This document shows positions 34,554 to 46,616 of a stretch of DNA of 64,000 bases, piece after piece. A program made the position numbers and the translations under genes. The stretch is taken from NCBI GenBank assembly GCA_025403435.1, contig CM046349.1:17940004-18004003 (forward strand), read 5' to 3'. The notes beneath the pieces were generated by a model. That model was given only the letters and a program-made list of their open reading frames with translations. It did no database searches and was not told the DNA's origin. The DNA comes from Artocarpus heterophyllus. Lineage: Eukaryota; Streptophyta; Magnoliopsida; Rosales; Moraceae. Position 1 is the stretch's first letter. Each line of letters starts with the position of its first letter.

Positions 34554-36360
34554 GATAATTTCGATAGATTTTGCAATAAGTGTAAAGTTACAATAAAGTA
34601 GAACTAATTATACCATATATGAGTTTACATAATACAAAATTAAGTTGAAGTCATACAAATGAACAGACGAATCATATAATAACCTATGAAACTAATAATA
34701 AAATCTCAAAATCAGACATAAAAATAAGGCTTAACTTCCATGATTTGGCTAATAGAACATTTTTTGGAATGATGTAGGACCACAAAAACATGACCAATTC
34801 ATAGTCAAAAGATGAAATCGGCCCACAACGACAAAAATGGAGCTAGGATTGTATAATGAGGTTGAAATCAGCTCGCTATAGCAAAAATGCTCGAAAGCTT
34901 GAAAACTCGATCTAATAGGGACCACGAAAGAAGAACGCTCAGACTTGCACTGAAAGCAGAAGAAAATACCAAACTCACGATGACGGAAATGCTCATAAAA
35001 TGAATTTGATAATGTCGTGATGGCGGAAATACCAAACTCCCGATGGTAGAAATGCTTAGAAAACAAATTTGATAATGTCGATGAGGGCGAATCACAATAA
35101 AAAGGAAGAAATTAGGGTAACAGATTGGGAAAGAAATCCCCTCTCTAAAAAAATTAGTTCATATTCAAACCATGAAAAAATAAGCAAAAAATAAAAGGAC
35201 TACAAAAACTACCCAAACGATATTACGTTTAGTGATGCATATTTTTAATATATTAGTTACATTTTTGGGATTCTTTGTTCACTTCATGTGTGCCTACAAA
35301 TACTGTTCATAATTTAGCTTGTTCCTCTTTGCATCACAGCACTTTATCTCCATCCAATGCCTGAAAGACTTGTTTGGATGAGAAACGGTACTGAACGGAA
35401 GACTTACCCTATATATGTATATATATTAGATACACATATAAGGATTAAGGGATAGATGTTAATTTTTTGTGCGTTTGGTTAGTCAATTAAATAATATAAC
35501 TCTTTTCTAGTTGGTAAAGATGTAATTGGTTCAAATGTCTTAGAAAAACCTAAAGTGAACAAATCATGTGTCATTTGTGTGATGAGTTGTACTTATAAGA
35601 GCGTCACAAATTTCACTACCACAAAATTTCCTAAATTTCTCTTTCTTTTCTTTCTCCTCCCAAAAGTCTCTCTAACTAACCCTTCAAAAAAAAATTCCAA
35701 AATCGTTAATGTTCTTTGCCGTTGGCTTCTTTGCTAGAGAAATCCTGCTCGGATTTTGAGCATCTGATCATCGTAATCATCGTCGCCCCTCGCAAGCCTC
35801 CGTCTCTCTATCTCATCCTTTCTTTCTAGTTTATCTTTTCTATTCTCAATGGCAGAGACCTATGGCGAAGGGAGGAAGATCGAAGCCAACGTCAATGTCA
35901 AGGAGGTGAGTCAAAGCAGCGCCAGGTCTAACAGGTAGATTGAAGATCGCAACAGGTCAGGGACGAAGATCGAAGGTCGCAACTATTCTTGGAGGGAGAT
36001 TGAAGGGCCTGAGGCTGATTTTGATGAAACCATCAACGACTCGTTGTAGATCCTCGGATTTTGAGGTGTATGGGCTAGGCGGTATAGGCTGACGTGTGGC
36101 AACGACCGACGGTGCGTGAACGATAGCAGATGCGTAATGGCCAACGGTGGAGTGCAGAGTCATTCTTTTTTTTTTTTGCTGTTTAGTTTTTCTACTTTGT
36201 CTTTTGAATAATTTTTGTTGTGTTGTGTGTTTTTTTTTTTTTTGCTTGTTTATGTTTTTTTGTTTTTGTAGGGATGTAATAGTCACTAGTGACGTCACCG
36301 ATGTTGGAGGCAAACCAACGGCGGCATAAAGAGAGAAAGATTGAAAGTGGCGGTGATGGC
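34554..36360. other. Non-coding spacer with a 63-bp tandem duplication
   Basis: I see no credible gene. A diverged tandem duplication with a period of 63 bp covers about 34968-35093 (shared word ACCAAACTC at 34968 and 35031). An ATG at 35850 opens a short frame after a pyrimidine-rich stretch but meets a stop after about 29 codons. T-rich runs lie at 36164-36245. Confidence 0.5.
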
Positions 36361-36367
36361 GGTAGAC

Positions 36368-36600
36368 ATGTCCCAGAATGACACCAAAAAATGTCCTAAC
36401 GGGACATTGAAAAATGTCCTTCTGGGATATGTGGACATGTCAAGGCAAAATGTCCCTAAGGGACACAAAAGATGTCCCGACAGGACATGCAATATGTCCC
36501 CGAAGGACATGCAGACATGTCCCGACGAGCATGCAGACATGTCCCCGAGGGACAAGAAAAATGTCCTAAAGAGACATATAGACATGTTCCGGTGGGACAT
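36368..36600. repeat. Array of ~10 palindromic ATGTCC...GGACAT units at 22-23 bp period
   Basis: ATGTCC-type words start at 36368, 36391, 36414, 36437, 36450, 36472, 36494, 36517, 36539, 36561 and 36583. All steps are 22-23 bp except one of 13. Most are followed after 3-5 bases by GGACAT or a one-base variant, so each unit is a short inverted repeat. The array lies outside any LTR I could recognise. Confidence 0.85.
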
Positions 36601-36957
36601 ATTTTAAGGTTGTGGCATAAAAACTTTTAACATTTTGTAGCATAGATAAAAATTGAGTCGAAGAAAATGACAGTTATGTGAATACTCTATGATTATTATT
36701 ATTTTGTCGGTTTGGTGGTTTAAACTGTTCAAAGCTTACTAATCACATAAATAAAAAACAGGGCCGTATTAATTTAAAAATAAAAGTTCACTTTAATTTT
36801 CACGATTTATGGGTTTTAACACTAACAATCAATGTTTCCCTTCATAGTTATTTTTCTTAAATTTAACACATGATATTATCCCCTTTGTCCATTTCATGTT
36901 ATAGAGGAAAAAAACAGTAATAATTAAAAAGAATAATAAAGACACGTAACAAGAATC

Positions 36958-37001
<44 letters not shown>
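36958..37001. repeat. (ATA)n microsatellite
   Basis: About 14 perfect trinucleotide repeats. Confidence 0.95.
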
Positions 37002-37002
<1 letters not shown>

Positions 37003-37301
37003 CACCAGTGCCGACAGTTGAGTATCAGCATTGGTTTCAACCACACATAAAATATATCAACTTAATCCACAATTTGTGGAAATAATAAAAATCGAGAGAA
37101 ATGTTACGTTTTTTAAAATTTTTGAAGCAAAAGTCAGATTTTAAAACTATTTATATTAAAAAATAGATTTATGATATAAATAACTTATTTATTATGTAAA
37201 TAAAAAAAATTTACATTATAAACAAAGGAGTAAATAATATACTATTTGCACCATATATTCATTTATTGTGAATAAAAATTATTTCTGTTAGAAACAAAAA
37301 G

Positions 37302-37470
37302 ATAAATAAATTATTTACATAATAACTTTGACATTTACAACAAATATTTTTAAAACTTATTATTTACTATAATTACGTTGTAAATAAAAAATAAATAAAT
37401 TATTTATATTATAACTTTAATATTTACTATAAATATATTTAAAATATATTATTTATTACCATTAGTTTTG
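37302..37470. repeat. AT-rich degenerate tandem repeat, period about 89 bp
   Basis: The word ATAAATAAATTATTTA recurs at 37302 and 37391 with similar sequence after each copy. It may be part of a longer AT-rich repeat from about 37150. Confidence 0.5.
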
Positions 37471-38066
37471 GAAAAAATGGCAAGAGATTTCTTGCCATTT
37501 CCGTAATAATAATATTCACGCCAGCCAATTTACGTGATCCGTCAAGATATGTGAAGTAGTAGTAGTTTATACATTAAGCGAAAAAAAAGAAAAGAAAGAT
37601 AAAACATTTAATTTAAGAAAAAAAAAGGTGTTTGTACGAAAGCATTAACTATTTTGGCTTGTTGTCCTTGTTGCAGTGGTCAACATTTACACCCCTATGG
37701 GGCTGTGACTTATCTTCATCAATGATTTATACGACAATTGATGAGGCTTGGCTTTGCTTTGGACCACCGCCCTTTCGGCCGCTGAAGGAAGTCAAGTTGC
37801 AAGAGAATTTGTAAACGCAAGAAAACCATGTGTCCAAAAGCATGCACCTATCATTAAAGATCAGCTTCTGTTGTGTCAAAGATTGGTTTCCGACTAAGAG
37901 ATAAAAAAAATGATAAAAATAATCTTCATACTTATCTTATTTTCCAGGAGGGGAATGATTTCTATTGGTCCCACCAGATTTTTTTTATTCTTATTAGTGA
38001 GATTTTCTTTTTCTTTCTCTTTTTTTTTGTGGGATTCTGTGATAAAGTATAAAGTATATTATAAAA

Positions 38067-38400
38067 CACTATTACCACTAAAAAAACTAGACTTTTAACG
38101 TAGACTTATAACCGTGAAAGTTTTTAATAAAATTTTTAATCATAATAAAATATTATAATTAATATGTAATAAATTATAAATTTTGGTTTAATTTTTACTG
38201 GGACTAAAACTTTTATCTATGAAATTTTTAGTCACAAATGATTCTATGACTAAAAAATTTATGGCTAAAGATTTTAATAATAACAAAAATTAAATTAAAA
38301 TTTGTGATTCAAAATACATTTGTAACATTTGGTTGTAATTAAAAATTTTATAAAAAATTGTTGTGTCTAAAAAGTTTAAGTTTTTAAAGTATACGGATCA
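38067..38400. mobile_element. Foldback/MITE-like element, possibly CACTA-derived
   Basis: It begins CACTATTACCACTAAAAAAA, similar to CACTA-transposon ends. Inside, TAAAATTTTTAATCATAA at about 38130 is nearly complementary to the segment near 38330-38355. A second CACTA-like end in inverse orientation (CAGTAGTG) stands at 38752-38757, so the element could extend there (~690 bp), but the 3-bp flanks do not match. The right border is uncertain. Confidence 0.35.
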
Positions 38401-38768
38401 TTTGATCACATTAAAATTAACAATTTAATGAGATTTGATGGACTTTTAACAGCTTTAAACCGACTTTATAAAATATATATTTATTTTCTTCAATTGACCG
38501 TCCGGATTTTTTTTTTCTCTTTCTTTTTTTTTCCCCGAAAAGTTGGATAAAAAGTAGATTTCAGACACAAAAGTATAGCAGAATTTTTATGCTTACCTTT
38601 TCATTTCCTAGCCATTTTCCTTATGATTAATTAATTAATTGTTCCCACCTGCTTGTTCAAAAATGGTCACGATCCTATTTAAATAATGATGGGAAACGTG
38701 GCAATGAAAGGTCACCTCTTAGTTGGACGATTCAATGAGATTTTTCTTCCAGTAGTGCCCTGCTAAAA

Positions 38769-38776
38769 TATATATT
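38769..38776 (+). promoter_or_regulatory. Possible TATA box of the purine permease gene
   Basis: TATATATT lies about 63-70 bp upstream of the ATG. It is followed by a (CT)n tract at 38810-38828, a common feature of plant 5' UTRs. The transcription start was not determined. Confidence 0.4.
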
Positions 38777-38809
38777 AAGGGATCCATGTTGCCTCAAGAA
38801 TAACGAAAA

Positions 38810-38828
38810 TCTCTCTCTCTCTCTCTCT
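38810..38828 (+). repeat. (CT)n tract in the presumed 5' UTR
   Basis: About nine CT units lie ten bases before the ATG of the permease gene. Confidence 0.9.
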
Positions 38829-38838
38829 GTCACTTGAC

Positions 38839-40449
38839 ATGGGAGAAGCTCAAGAACTTCAACTCAGCGTCACAGGTAAGTCGGTTTGTTCATATTCTCA
38901 ACTGGGTTGACCTCTGTTTTCCATATTCTTTTTTTCACTTACCAACTTTACAGGAAAGCAAGAAAAATGATACGAAACTGGGAAACTTGGAATTATTTCT
39001 CTGATTAAGGAGTTTAGATTTTCTCTGATTTATTTCTTAATTTATTTTTTTCTCTGATCATGAACATTATAAGACAACCCTATAGAAGAACAGAAAATCC
39101 AAGATGCACAGTGAATAAAGTACTATTTTTACTTTTGTTGACCAGAAGGCGTGACAAATACAAATCAAATTATTCATTCACCTTTCAGTGGAAAATTTAT
39201 TTCTAAAATTCTGTACTGTATTGAAGCAGACTTTTTTTGTTTTTTGTTTTCATCTATTATCAAGCACCTAACATCATGCGATCCTTTCTTTTTACCAGCT
39301 CAGGAAGTCAATGAAGCAAACTACCCTCATGGCCACACAAATGGTTCAACCAACCAGTCATCTATTCCTCAGCCAACAAGAAAACTCCTCAGCTGGATTC
39401 GAATCGGTGTCTATGCGATGTTTCTTCTTGCTGGTCAGTCGGTAGCACTGCTGTTGGGGAGATTGTATTTTGAGAAAGGTGGAAATAGCAAATGGATTGG
39501 AACACTCGTTCAGCTTGTAGGCTTTCCAATCCTGCTTCCCTACTATTTGTTCTCAGCAAAAAAGAACAAAAATACCATACCACAAAGCAGCACAAACATG
39601 ATTTCAAAGCCACCTTCTATTTTAGTCCTTGCATCAATATATACGGTTCTTGGACTAATTATAGCTGCAGATTGCTATTTATACTCTGTTGGGCTTATGT
39701 ACCTTCCCGTGTCTACTTACTCGCTCTTATGCGCATCTCAATTAGCCTTCAATGCTTTGTTCTCCTTCTTTCTCAACTCACAAAAGTTCACTTTCTACAT
39801 CATAAATTCCTTGGTGCTTCTCACCGTCTCCTCTATTCTCCTCGTGTTTCATTCGGAATCCGAGGACACTGCTAATGCCTCCAAAGGGAAGTATGTGATC
39901 GGTTTCGTTTGCACCGTTGGAGCGTCTGCAGGGTATGGATTGGTGCTGTCCATGACGCAAGTCGCCCTCAATAGAGTCTTGAGAAGGGATAGTTTTTCAG
40001 TGATCATAAATCTCATATTGTGGGAATCACTTGTGGCTAGCTTGGCAACTCTAGTTGGGCTTTTTGCGAGCGGGGAGTGGAAGGGTTTGGATGAGGAGAT
40101 GAACTCGTTCGGGCTTGGAAAGGTGTCCTATGTCATGACACTGGCATGGACAGCCATAACATGGCAGCTCTTCAGCATTGGAGCCGTGGGGTTGATTCTT
40201 GAGGTGTCTGCACTCTTCTCCAATGTCATGAGCGTTTTGGGATTGCCTATTGTCCCAGTTTTAGCAGTGTTCTTCTTCCATGAAAAGATGGATGGGATAA
40301 AGGTTATGGCAATGTTGTTGGCTATTTGGGGCTTCATTTCATATGTTTATCAAAACTACCTTGATGATAATAGTTCCAAGAAAGATGGCCAAAAGGTTCA
40401 GAGTGAAACAAGAGCTTCACCCCATAGAGAAAGAGATAGCAATGTTTGA
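38839..40449 (+). CDS. PUP: Purine permease (PUP family), two coding exons
   Basis: This is a membrane transporter of the plant PUP family (drug/metabolite transporter superfamily), which typically imports purines, cytokinins or related compounds across the plasma membrane; the substrate here is unknown. Exon 1 is 38839-38875 (MGEAQELQLSVT) with donor GGTAAGT; exon 2 is 39299-40449 after acceptor CCAG. The intron of 423 bp joins phase 1 ends, giving a 395-residue protein. The open frame extends upstream to 39151 only through intron. Family features are WIRIGVYAMFLLAGQSVALL, LGRLYFEKGG, a YLPVSTYSLLCASQLAFNA stretch and about ten hydrophobic segments, with a charged C-terminus. Length and segment order are normal, and I see no damage. 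The family member cannot be named from sequence alone. Confidence 0.93.
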
Positions 40450-40491
40450 ATATATGAATTTCTCTTGTGCAATTTGTTTTCTCTTTCTCCC

Positions 40492-40497
40492 AATAAA
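40492..40497 (+). terminator. Polyadenylation signal of the permease gene
   Basis: AATAAA stands 43 bp after the TGA stop. Confidence 0.55.
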
Positions 40498-40499
40498 GA

Positions 40500-41984
40500 C
40501 AGTTATCTTCTTAGATTGATGTTACTTCTTCATACCAACAAACCAAGTTCATGTAGAATGGTTGGATATCATTTGATGAGGATGTCAATGTATTTCCATT
40601 TATTGTAGGATTTTTTAAGCAGGTGATTAATGTTCATAAAAAGAAAAAGATCACCACTACTATGGTTGGATTCCCAACTTTCCGGAAATTCTCAATTTCA
40701 TGTTTCTCTTATTTTGTTGCCCCCCTCACTTTTTCGGTATAATATGTTAATGTTCCAAGGGACATGACATGTTGGATTTATTTCATTTTTTTTTTTGTAG
40801 TAAACTTTTATTCGAAAACATTGCCTTGTATAAATCTCTACATAAGAAACCATTTTCTATTCTTTTTGAAAGTTATAATTTTACTTAATTTTATTTTTGA
40901 CCTTTAAGAAATAACAGTTGTCTTATTTTGTCCCTTAAACTTTTAATTGATGCATTAATAACACGGGAGTTTGACAAATCTTGTACTAGCAATACTTCCG
41001 TGACAAAAATGTTAAATAATGGATAAGGTGCTCGTGATGTGTTGGGTGAAGTTAAAATAATGTTGTTTATGTCCTTTTCCCATATTAACTGACAAGGTGT
41101 TGAAGAAGAACTATAGAAGGTGCCTCATTAAAGTTGTTATAGAAGGGGAAAAAAAATACTCCTTCCGTAAGAATATTTAAAGCCAATTGACTCAAAATTA
41201 GGATATGGTACTTAATGTAAAGTTTCTTTTAGCAATTCTATTATGTGTTCAGTTTATTTGAATTTAAAAGTTATTTAATTTAGTAATTAATTAAAAGAAT
41301 ATAAAAAATTAAAAGAATCTCTCCTTTCACTTTTTTGTGTGACTATACAGGTAGAAGCTAGCAAAATAATTGCATGCTAAAATATTTGACAACCATCATT
41401 CCTATAGATATTATTTCTTTTACAAGCCCTAATGAAAGGTTTTTTCGTTAATATTTCGTAGCTAAAAAAATGAATGCTACATTTTTAAAGAATGAAGGGT
41501 ACATTATTTAAAAGGTATGTTGAGGGAAAATTTTGTACTTAATCTTAAAAATTGTCTCTTAAATATTTTCTAATTATTGGCATAAAAATTACTCCTTGGT
41601 TGATGATTAACGCTGGGAATCTGCAATGAGAAATATATACTAACTTCCACCCTGACATTTTATTATGCTCAGTTCAGCTCTTATCGATCCCCTCACTAAA
41701 GACGGACCTTTAGAGTATTTGAGAGTCAAGTTCTATTGCAGGTAAAGCTCTCACATTCTACCATATTTAAGTATCGACTTGGCTCCTAAACACTCTTATC
41801 ACATTATTCATTGTCGTTTCTCATGCTCCACGTCGTTTTGACACACAGGTCACGTTGAAAATCATCGACTCATTTTTTATGACGAGTCAAAATGACGTTG
41901 GAAGCCAATCGTTCACGCATGTAAATATAATTCCATTCGGGTCAAAGTAACTAAATTGTAAAGCAGAAAATGCTTTTTCTATTC
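40500..41984. other. Intergenic AT-rich DNA
   Basis: I see no gene or recognisable element in this stretch downstream of the permease gene. Confidence 0.5.
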
Positions 41985-43290
41985 TTTTTTTTTTTATAGA
42001 AAAAGCTATTTATTTTAATAACAGGAATTCATTTCACTTAAATAGTAAACGTAATACAAAGTAAGGAGATCATGAAAGACCTCGTAGTACATGAGTAGAA
42101 ACTCTCTTTTGACAACGGATTTATTAGTAAGTTCGAATGGCGCTCAAAGGGACAACCACACGTTGGAAACTCGCAATTGGAAAAGTACATCGGCTTACTA
42201 AAAACAAACACAAGTGCTCTTTTTGGCCTAATTATCCAGTTCGATGGGATCTTCTAGTTGATCAGATGACAAAACATTATGGCTCTAAGTCCACCGTCGC
42301 CTCCTACAATTGATGAATATTTCCAATCATTCGGAGGGCACTGCTCACTAGCACTAAGGTTAACATTTACTCCTTCTAGATCAAAATCTGAAAAAACAAA
42401 AACCCCAACCTGAAGCAAATCAAACGGAACATACAGACTGTTAAGAAGCAGAAACAACGCCTTTATTATTACATCAATGCACTAGCAGAACATTGAAATT
42501 AAACTACTGTAGATCAACGAGAACGTCATCAATCTTATTACAACAAATCCAAAAATCACACACAAAATAAAACACAACATTAGGCTTCTGTCTTCACCGA
42601 GATTCCTGCATCCGGCCACGCTCGCCACCTTTCAGTCGGTAGCCTGCAACCCCAGCCCAAGTCCGCTACCCACTGGAGATCCTCTTCAGCACCAAATCTG
42701 CCTTCCCCACACCACCTTCCTCGGATCCCCCCACGGCAGAGCAGACCTTGTTGCATCCCACCCTCACCCAGCAACACGAACCTGGCCTCACACGTAGTCG
42801 GGTCCCTTAACGTCGAGGCATGACGGATGGCAACCAGGATCGCCCTAATCGCAACAGTCCCACCTCGTACCCCCTTCTTTCCCAGCCAACCCAGCATGAA
42901 GCAGGGGGGCTTTCGCACAACTCATAGCCGCCACAGGCAGCCACGATGGTACTCCTCCTGAGATTGATCATTGATCGATAGTAGCACGGCTATTAACATG
43001 GCTCTTTCTCCGGGTTCTTCTCTTTCCCACCAGCCCATGCGAGGCTCCTTTCCCTCGGTGACATGCTTTCCGACATGACGAGGATTGACCGACGATGACT
43101 CCCCTGACGAAGTTTGTAGGCCAGCAGACTGGCGATGCGCCAGCCCGTCGGCCTTGGCCTTCTCTCCCTAGCGACTGTCGCTCGGTTCTCTCTCAACGCT
43201 GGGAAAAATTGAATTTCGAACACAAAAGCTATTTGATTTAGTTGGACTTTTGCACGCTTATTAACGAGATATCCTATGAATTTCAAATTT
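41985..43290 (-). other. GC-rich block with a left-hand T-run, possible retrotransposed sequence
   Basis: About 42580-43210 is clearly more GC-rich than its surroundings. On the - strand the block ends at the left in an A-run (complement of 41985-41996), as expected for a LINE or processed transcript. Minus-strand frames at 42580-42918 and 42993-43286 have no domain I recognise. I could not find convincing target-site duplications, so the origin is open. Confidence 0.35.
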
Positions 43291-43782
43291 TTTCTGTCAT
43301 TTATATATTAAACGAATATGTGGTCTGGGTTTACAACATTTGCAATAGCATCAGTCTATGGACGTCATTTTCGTTTCAAAATCCATTTATATTGAATTTT
43401 AAACACTGTCGTCGCTGGATAGAAATAGGACGGATGCTAATGAATGAAACGACATTTCGCTATGTTGGAATTGCTAATTATATGTTAACTGGTAGTAGCC
43501 CCTTTGTTAGGTTTAAGGATGAAAATGTCCATCCACCAATATCTATAATATCCGTGAAAATCTAAAATATTTCTGAAAATTTTCACAAAATGCCCAGAAA
43601 AGTTAGAATTTTTTGGCACAAAAATCAATTTTGTAAGACTTTTTTGAAATTATTTTTAAATAAAATGTGACTTATATTTTAAATGTAAAATGCAATAAAA
43701 AGTATTTATAAGACTTATTTAGTCTTTCAATAGTTTCTACGTTTGAAATAAATAGTTCGTTACTCTTTTGCAAAACCCTGTG

Positions 43783-44130
43783 GGCGCGTTTGATATAGCT
43801 TCTGCTTGTGTTTTTAGTTAGTAGAAGAAGAAAAGAAAAAGTTGTAGCTTTTTAATAAGTTTTTGAAACCATATTTTAAAAGAGCTTTAATGGGTCAAAA
43901 TGGTTTCAATTATTTTTAAAAGTTACATTTAAGTTTATAATGTATCGTTGATACTGGTACACGTTTTAAGTCTATTTTAGAAGTGCTTTTTTGAGAAGTT
44001 ACATTTTATGGCTTTGACAAGAAGTACTTTTGAAGAGCAAAAACTCTTCTAACTATTCATCTAAACACTTCCAAAAGCAGTCTTTGGACTAGGAAAGCCA
44101 AAAATAGTTTTAGAAAACCCTCCAAAATAG
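43783..44130. mobile_element. hAT-like MITE in repeat copy 1
   Basis: The ends GGCGCGTTTG and (complement) CTATTTTGG are short imperfect inverted repeats. The flanks ACCCTGTG and GCCCTATG form a plausible 8-bp target duplication. The matching site in copy 2 (AAGCCCTATG, near 45668) is uninterrupted, so copy 2 supplies the empty site. Confidence 0.62.
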
Positions 44131-44221
44131 GCCCTATGTCATGTAAGTGTGTGTATTATATTGTTATCATTTTTGTCTGCTAGTTCTAATTATTGTTCTT
44201 CATGGCGCATATGAATTTTTT

Positions 44222-44515
44222 AATGATTCCAATGACATTGATGATGATGATGACAATGACAATGACAACGATGATAATAAGGGTGGGGTAGTGATGATAA
44301 TGATGATGAGAACTATGAGAGAATAGAAAGTATAACATCCAGTCAAATACTCTTGAGACCGTTCACTGGAGAAGAAATATTTACATATGCTACACAAGCT
44401 GAAGATAATGGTTGTAGGGCAGTAGATGAGGGTGTTTGGGCAATTAGAAAGTAACATATAAAAAGGCGTGATGCAACTCAAATAAGTCTAAATGACGAGG
44501 ATTCTGTAGACTTTG
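44222..44515 (+). pseudogene. Acidic ORF remnant in repeat copy 1
   Basis: A GAT/AAC-rich stretch reads as an Asp/Asn-rich tail. After a one-base shift near 44290, a coherent segment follows containing RPFTGEEIFTYATQAEDNGC, then a stop at 44453. Acidic C-terminal tails like this occur in some plant hAT transposases, but the match is too weak to name the family. Copy 2 lacks most of it. Confidence 0.3.
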
Positions 44516-45288
44516 AGTTTTGACTTTATGAGCATAGGAACTAACAAAAGTTCTAATAGTTATAATATCTCTTATAGTTCTCAAATGGGGATGCGTTTAA
44601 AAGAACAAAGTCAATATGGTTTTTTTGATATATTTGTTTATTCTCCATCATAAATTAGTATTGAGATATCATTATAACTCCATGAAGACTACTCATCCAG
44701 TTGTATAAATCAATAATATCGAATTTATCGGTTATAAGTAGGAAGAGATCAAGAAACATACATGTGATACATCAAAAATTACCTCTAGAACTATTCAAAG
44801 GTAATTTACTGGCAGATGTATTATTTAGATCAAGTTCAAAACCTGTACAATACTTTCCAACTGGCTACAAATTCCTTCTAATATTGAAGACACAGGAAGT
44901 TTATGCGTGATTTATTATGTTTGGCAATAGTTTTTTATGTACTCTATTATATTATTATATCTTGTTGTAATAACTATGTAAAATAATATAAGAATTATTA
45001 TCAATTTATATAATGATGGCATCCTTTTGTAGTAAGCTATAAAACTCTCATATTAGATCAAAATCATATTATTAATGTTATTAGCTTAGTTCAAATTAAA
45101 GAATATTTGATTATTTTACCATTGTACAAAGTGGTAAGAAACAATTACAAAATTTTCTCATGATATCCCGGTTTTTCTTGGATACCTGGATATCCGTTGA
45201 CATTGACAATATCCACGACATTATCTGTAAATCAAAACCTCCACACCCTTAGCAACATAGACATTGTTATCCTTGAAACTAACCAAGG

Positions 45289-46616
45289 ATGAAAATATCC
45301 ATGATAGTGTCGATATTTTCACGGTAATATTTATATTTTGAAGTTTCGACATAGATATGAAGGCAGATTTTTCTTTCAAGATGTCTATAAAATATCCACA
45401 ACGTTCACAAATATTCGTAATATCGATGAATATACATAAAAATGAAGAATATTTCTAGAAATTTCCACAAAATGTCCAAAAGGGCCGGGAAACTTTTTTT
45501 TTGTTTTGCACTTAAATCAATTTCATAGGAAATTTTATTTTATTATTTTTCAATAGAATTTGACTAATATTTTCAAACTTAAAACAAAAAAAGTATTCAT
45601 TAAGATTTATTAAATTTTAAATAATTTTTAATGTAAAAATGAATAGTTTGTGGCTCTTATATAAAGCCCTATGTTATGTGACATATGGATATATGTACTA
45701 TATTTTTTACTATTTTTGTCTATTAGTTTCAATTATTGTTCTTCATGGAGCACATGAAGACGTAGTAGAACTCAAATGAGTTAAACCGATGAGAATCCCA
45801 TTGCCTTGAGCTTTGACTCTATGAGTTTAGGAACTAACTGAAGTTTTATGATATAATATTCCTTATAATTCTCAAACTTGAACGAGTTTAGAAGTACAAA
45901 ACCAAGATCGTTTCTTTGATATACTTGTGTATCCTCCATCACAAATTAGTGTTGAGATATTATTACAACACTATGAAGACTATTCATCAAGTTAGATAAA
46001 TCAACAATATCCAATTTATGGGTTAACAGTAGGAAGAAATCAAGAAACATACATGTAGCATATCAACAATTACCTCTAGAACTATTTACAGGTAATATCC
46101 TAGTAGATTATTATTTAGATCAAGATTGAAACCTGCATAATGTTATTTAACTAGCTAGAAACTCCTTTTAGTATTAAAGATACTAGAAGTTTGTGTGCAC
46201 TTTTTGTGTCTGGCGGTAGTTTTTTTATGCACTCTATTACATTATTGGTACCTTGTTTGTAATGACTACGTAAAATAATATTAAAATCCTCTTCAATATA
46301 TGTAATGATGGTATCCGTATATTATAAGAAATATAACTCTCATATTAGACCAAAATCATATTATTTATGTCATCAACTTGGTTCAAATTAAGTAATATTT
46401 AATATTTTAGTATTGTGCAAAGTTGGAAGAAATAATTACAAGTTTTTTCAAGATATCCATCTTTTCCTGAATATCCAACGGCATCGATAATATTAAGGAT
46501 ATTATCTATAAATCAAAATCTCGACAACCTCGACGCCATCGACATTTTTGTCTTTGGTCTTCTATCAACCAAAATTTGTCACCTTTCACTAGAAATTATG
46601 CATTTTTTGTAAATAA
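45289..46616 (+). repeat. 1.3-kb repeat, copy 2
   Basis: This diverged copy begins AAGGATGAAAATATCCATGA. It has the internal words CTCCATCACAAATTAGTGTT and AAGAAACATACATGTAGCAT in common with copy 1. It contains no MITE. Confidence 0.68.

Larger units (their letters stand above)
43519..45288 (+). repeat. 1.3-kb repeat, copy 1 (with MITE insertion)
   Basis: It starts with AAGGATGAAAATGTCCATCC and ends in CGACATTATCTGTAAATCAAAA plus a short tail. Copies 2 and 3 show the same order of words throughout. It is longer than copy 2 because of a MITE at 43783-44130 and about 220 bp near 44220-44450 that copy 2 lacks. I cannot assign the unit to a known element class. Confidence 0.7.

Noticed and set aside
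35850..36050. Possible small gene starting MAETYGEGRK
   Set aside because: A stop follows after about 29 codons and no splice model or homologous domain could be supported.
36368..36600. CRISPR-like look of regular short repeats
   Set aside because: The repeats are too short, the linkers are only a few bases, and the DNA is plant nuclear; no cas genes are expected or seen.
36341..36607. 88-residue open frame across the ATGTCC array
   Set aside because: It exists because the 22-bp palindromic repeat happens to be free of stops; the protein is a repeat artefact and an equally open frame exists on the other strand.
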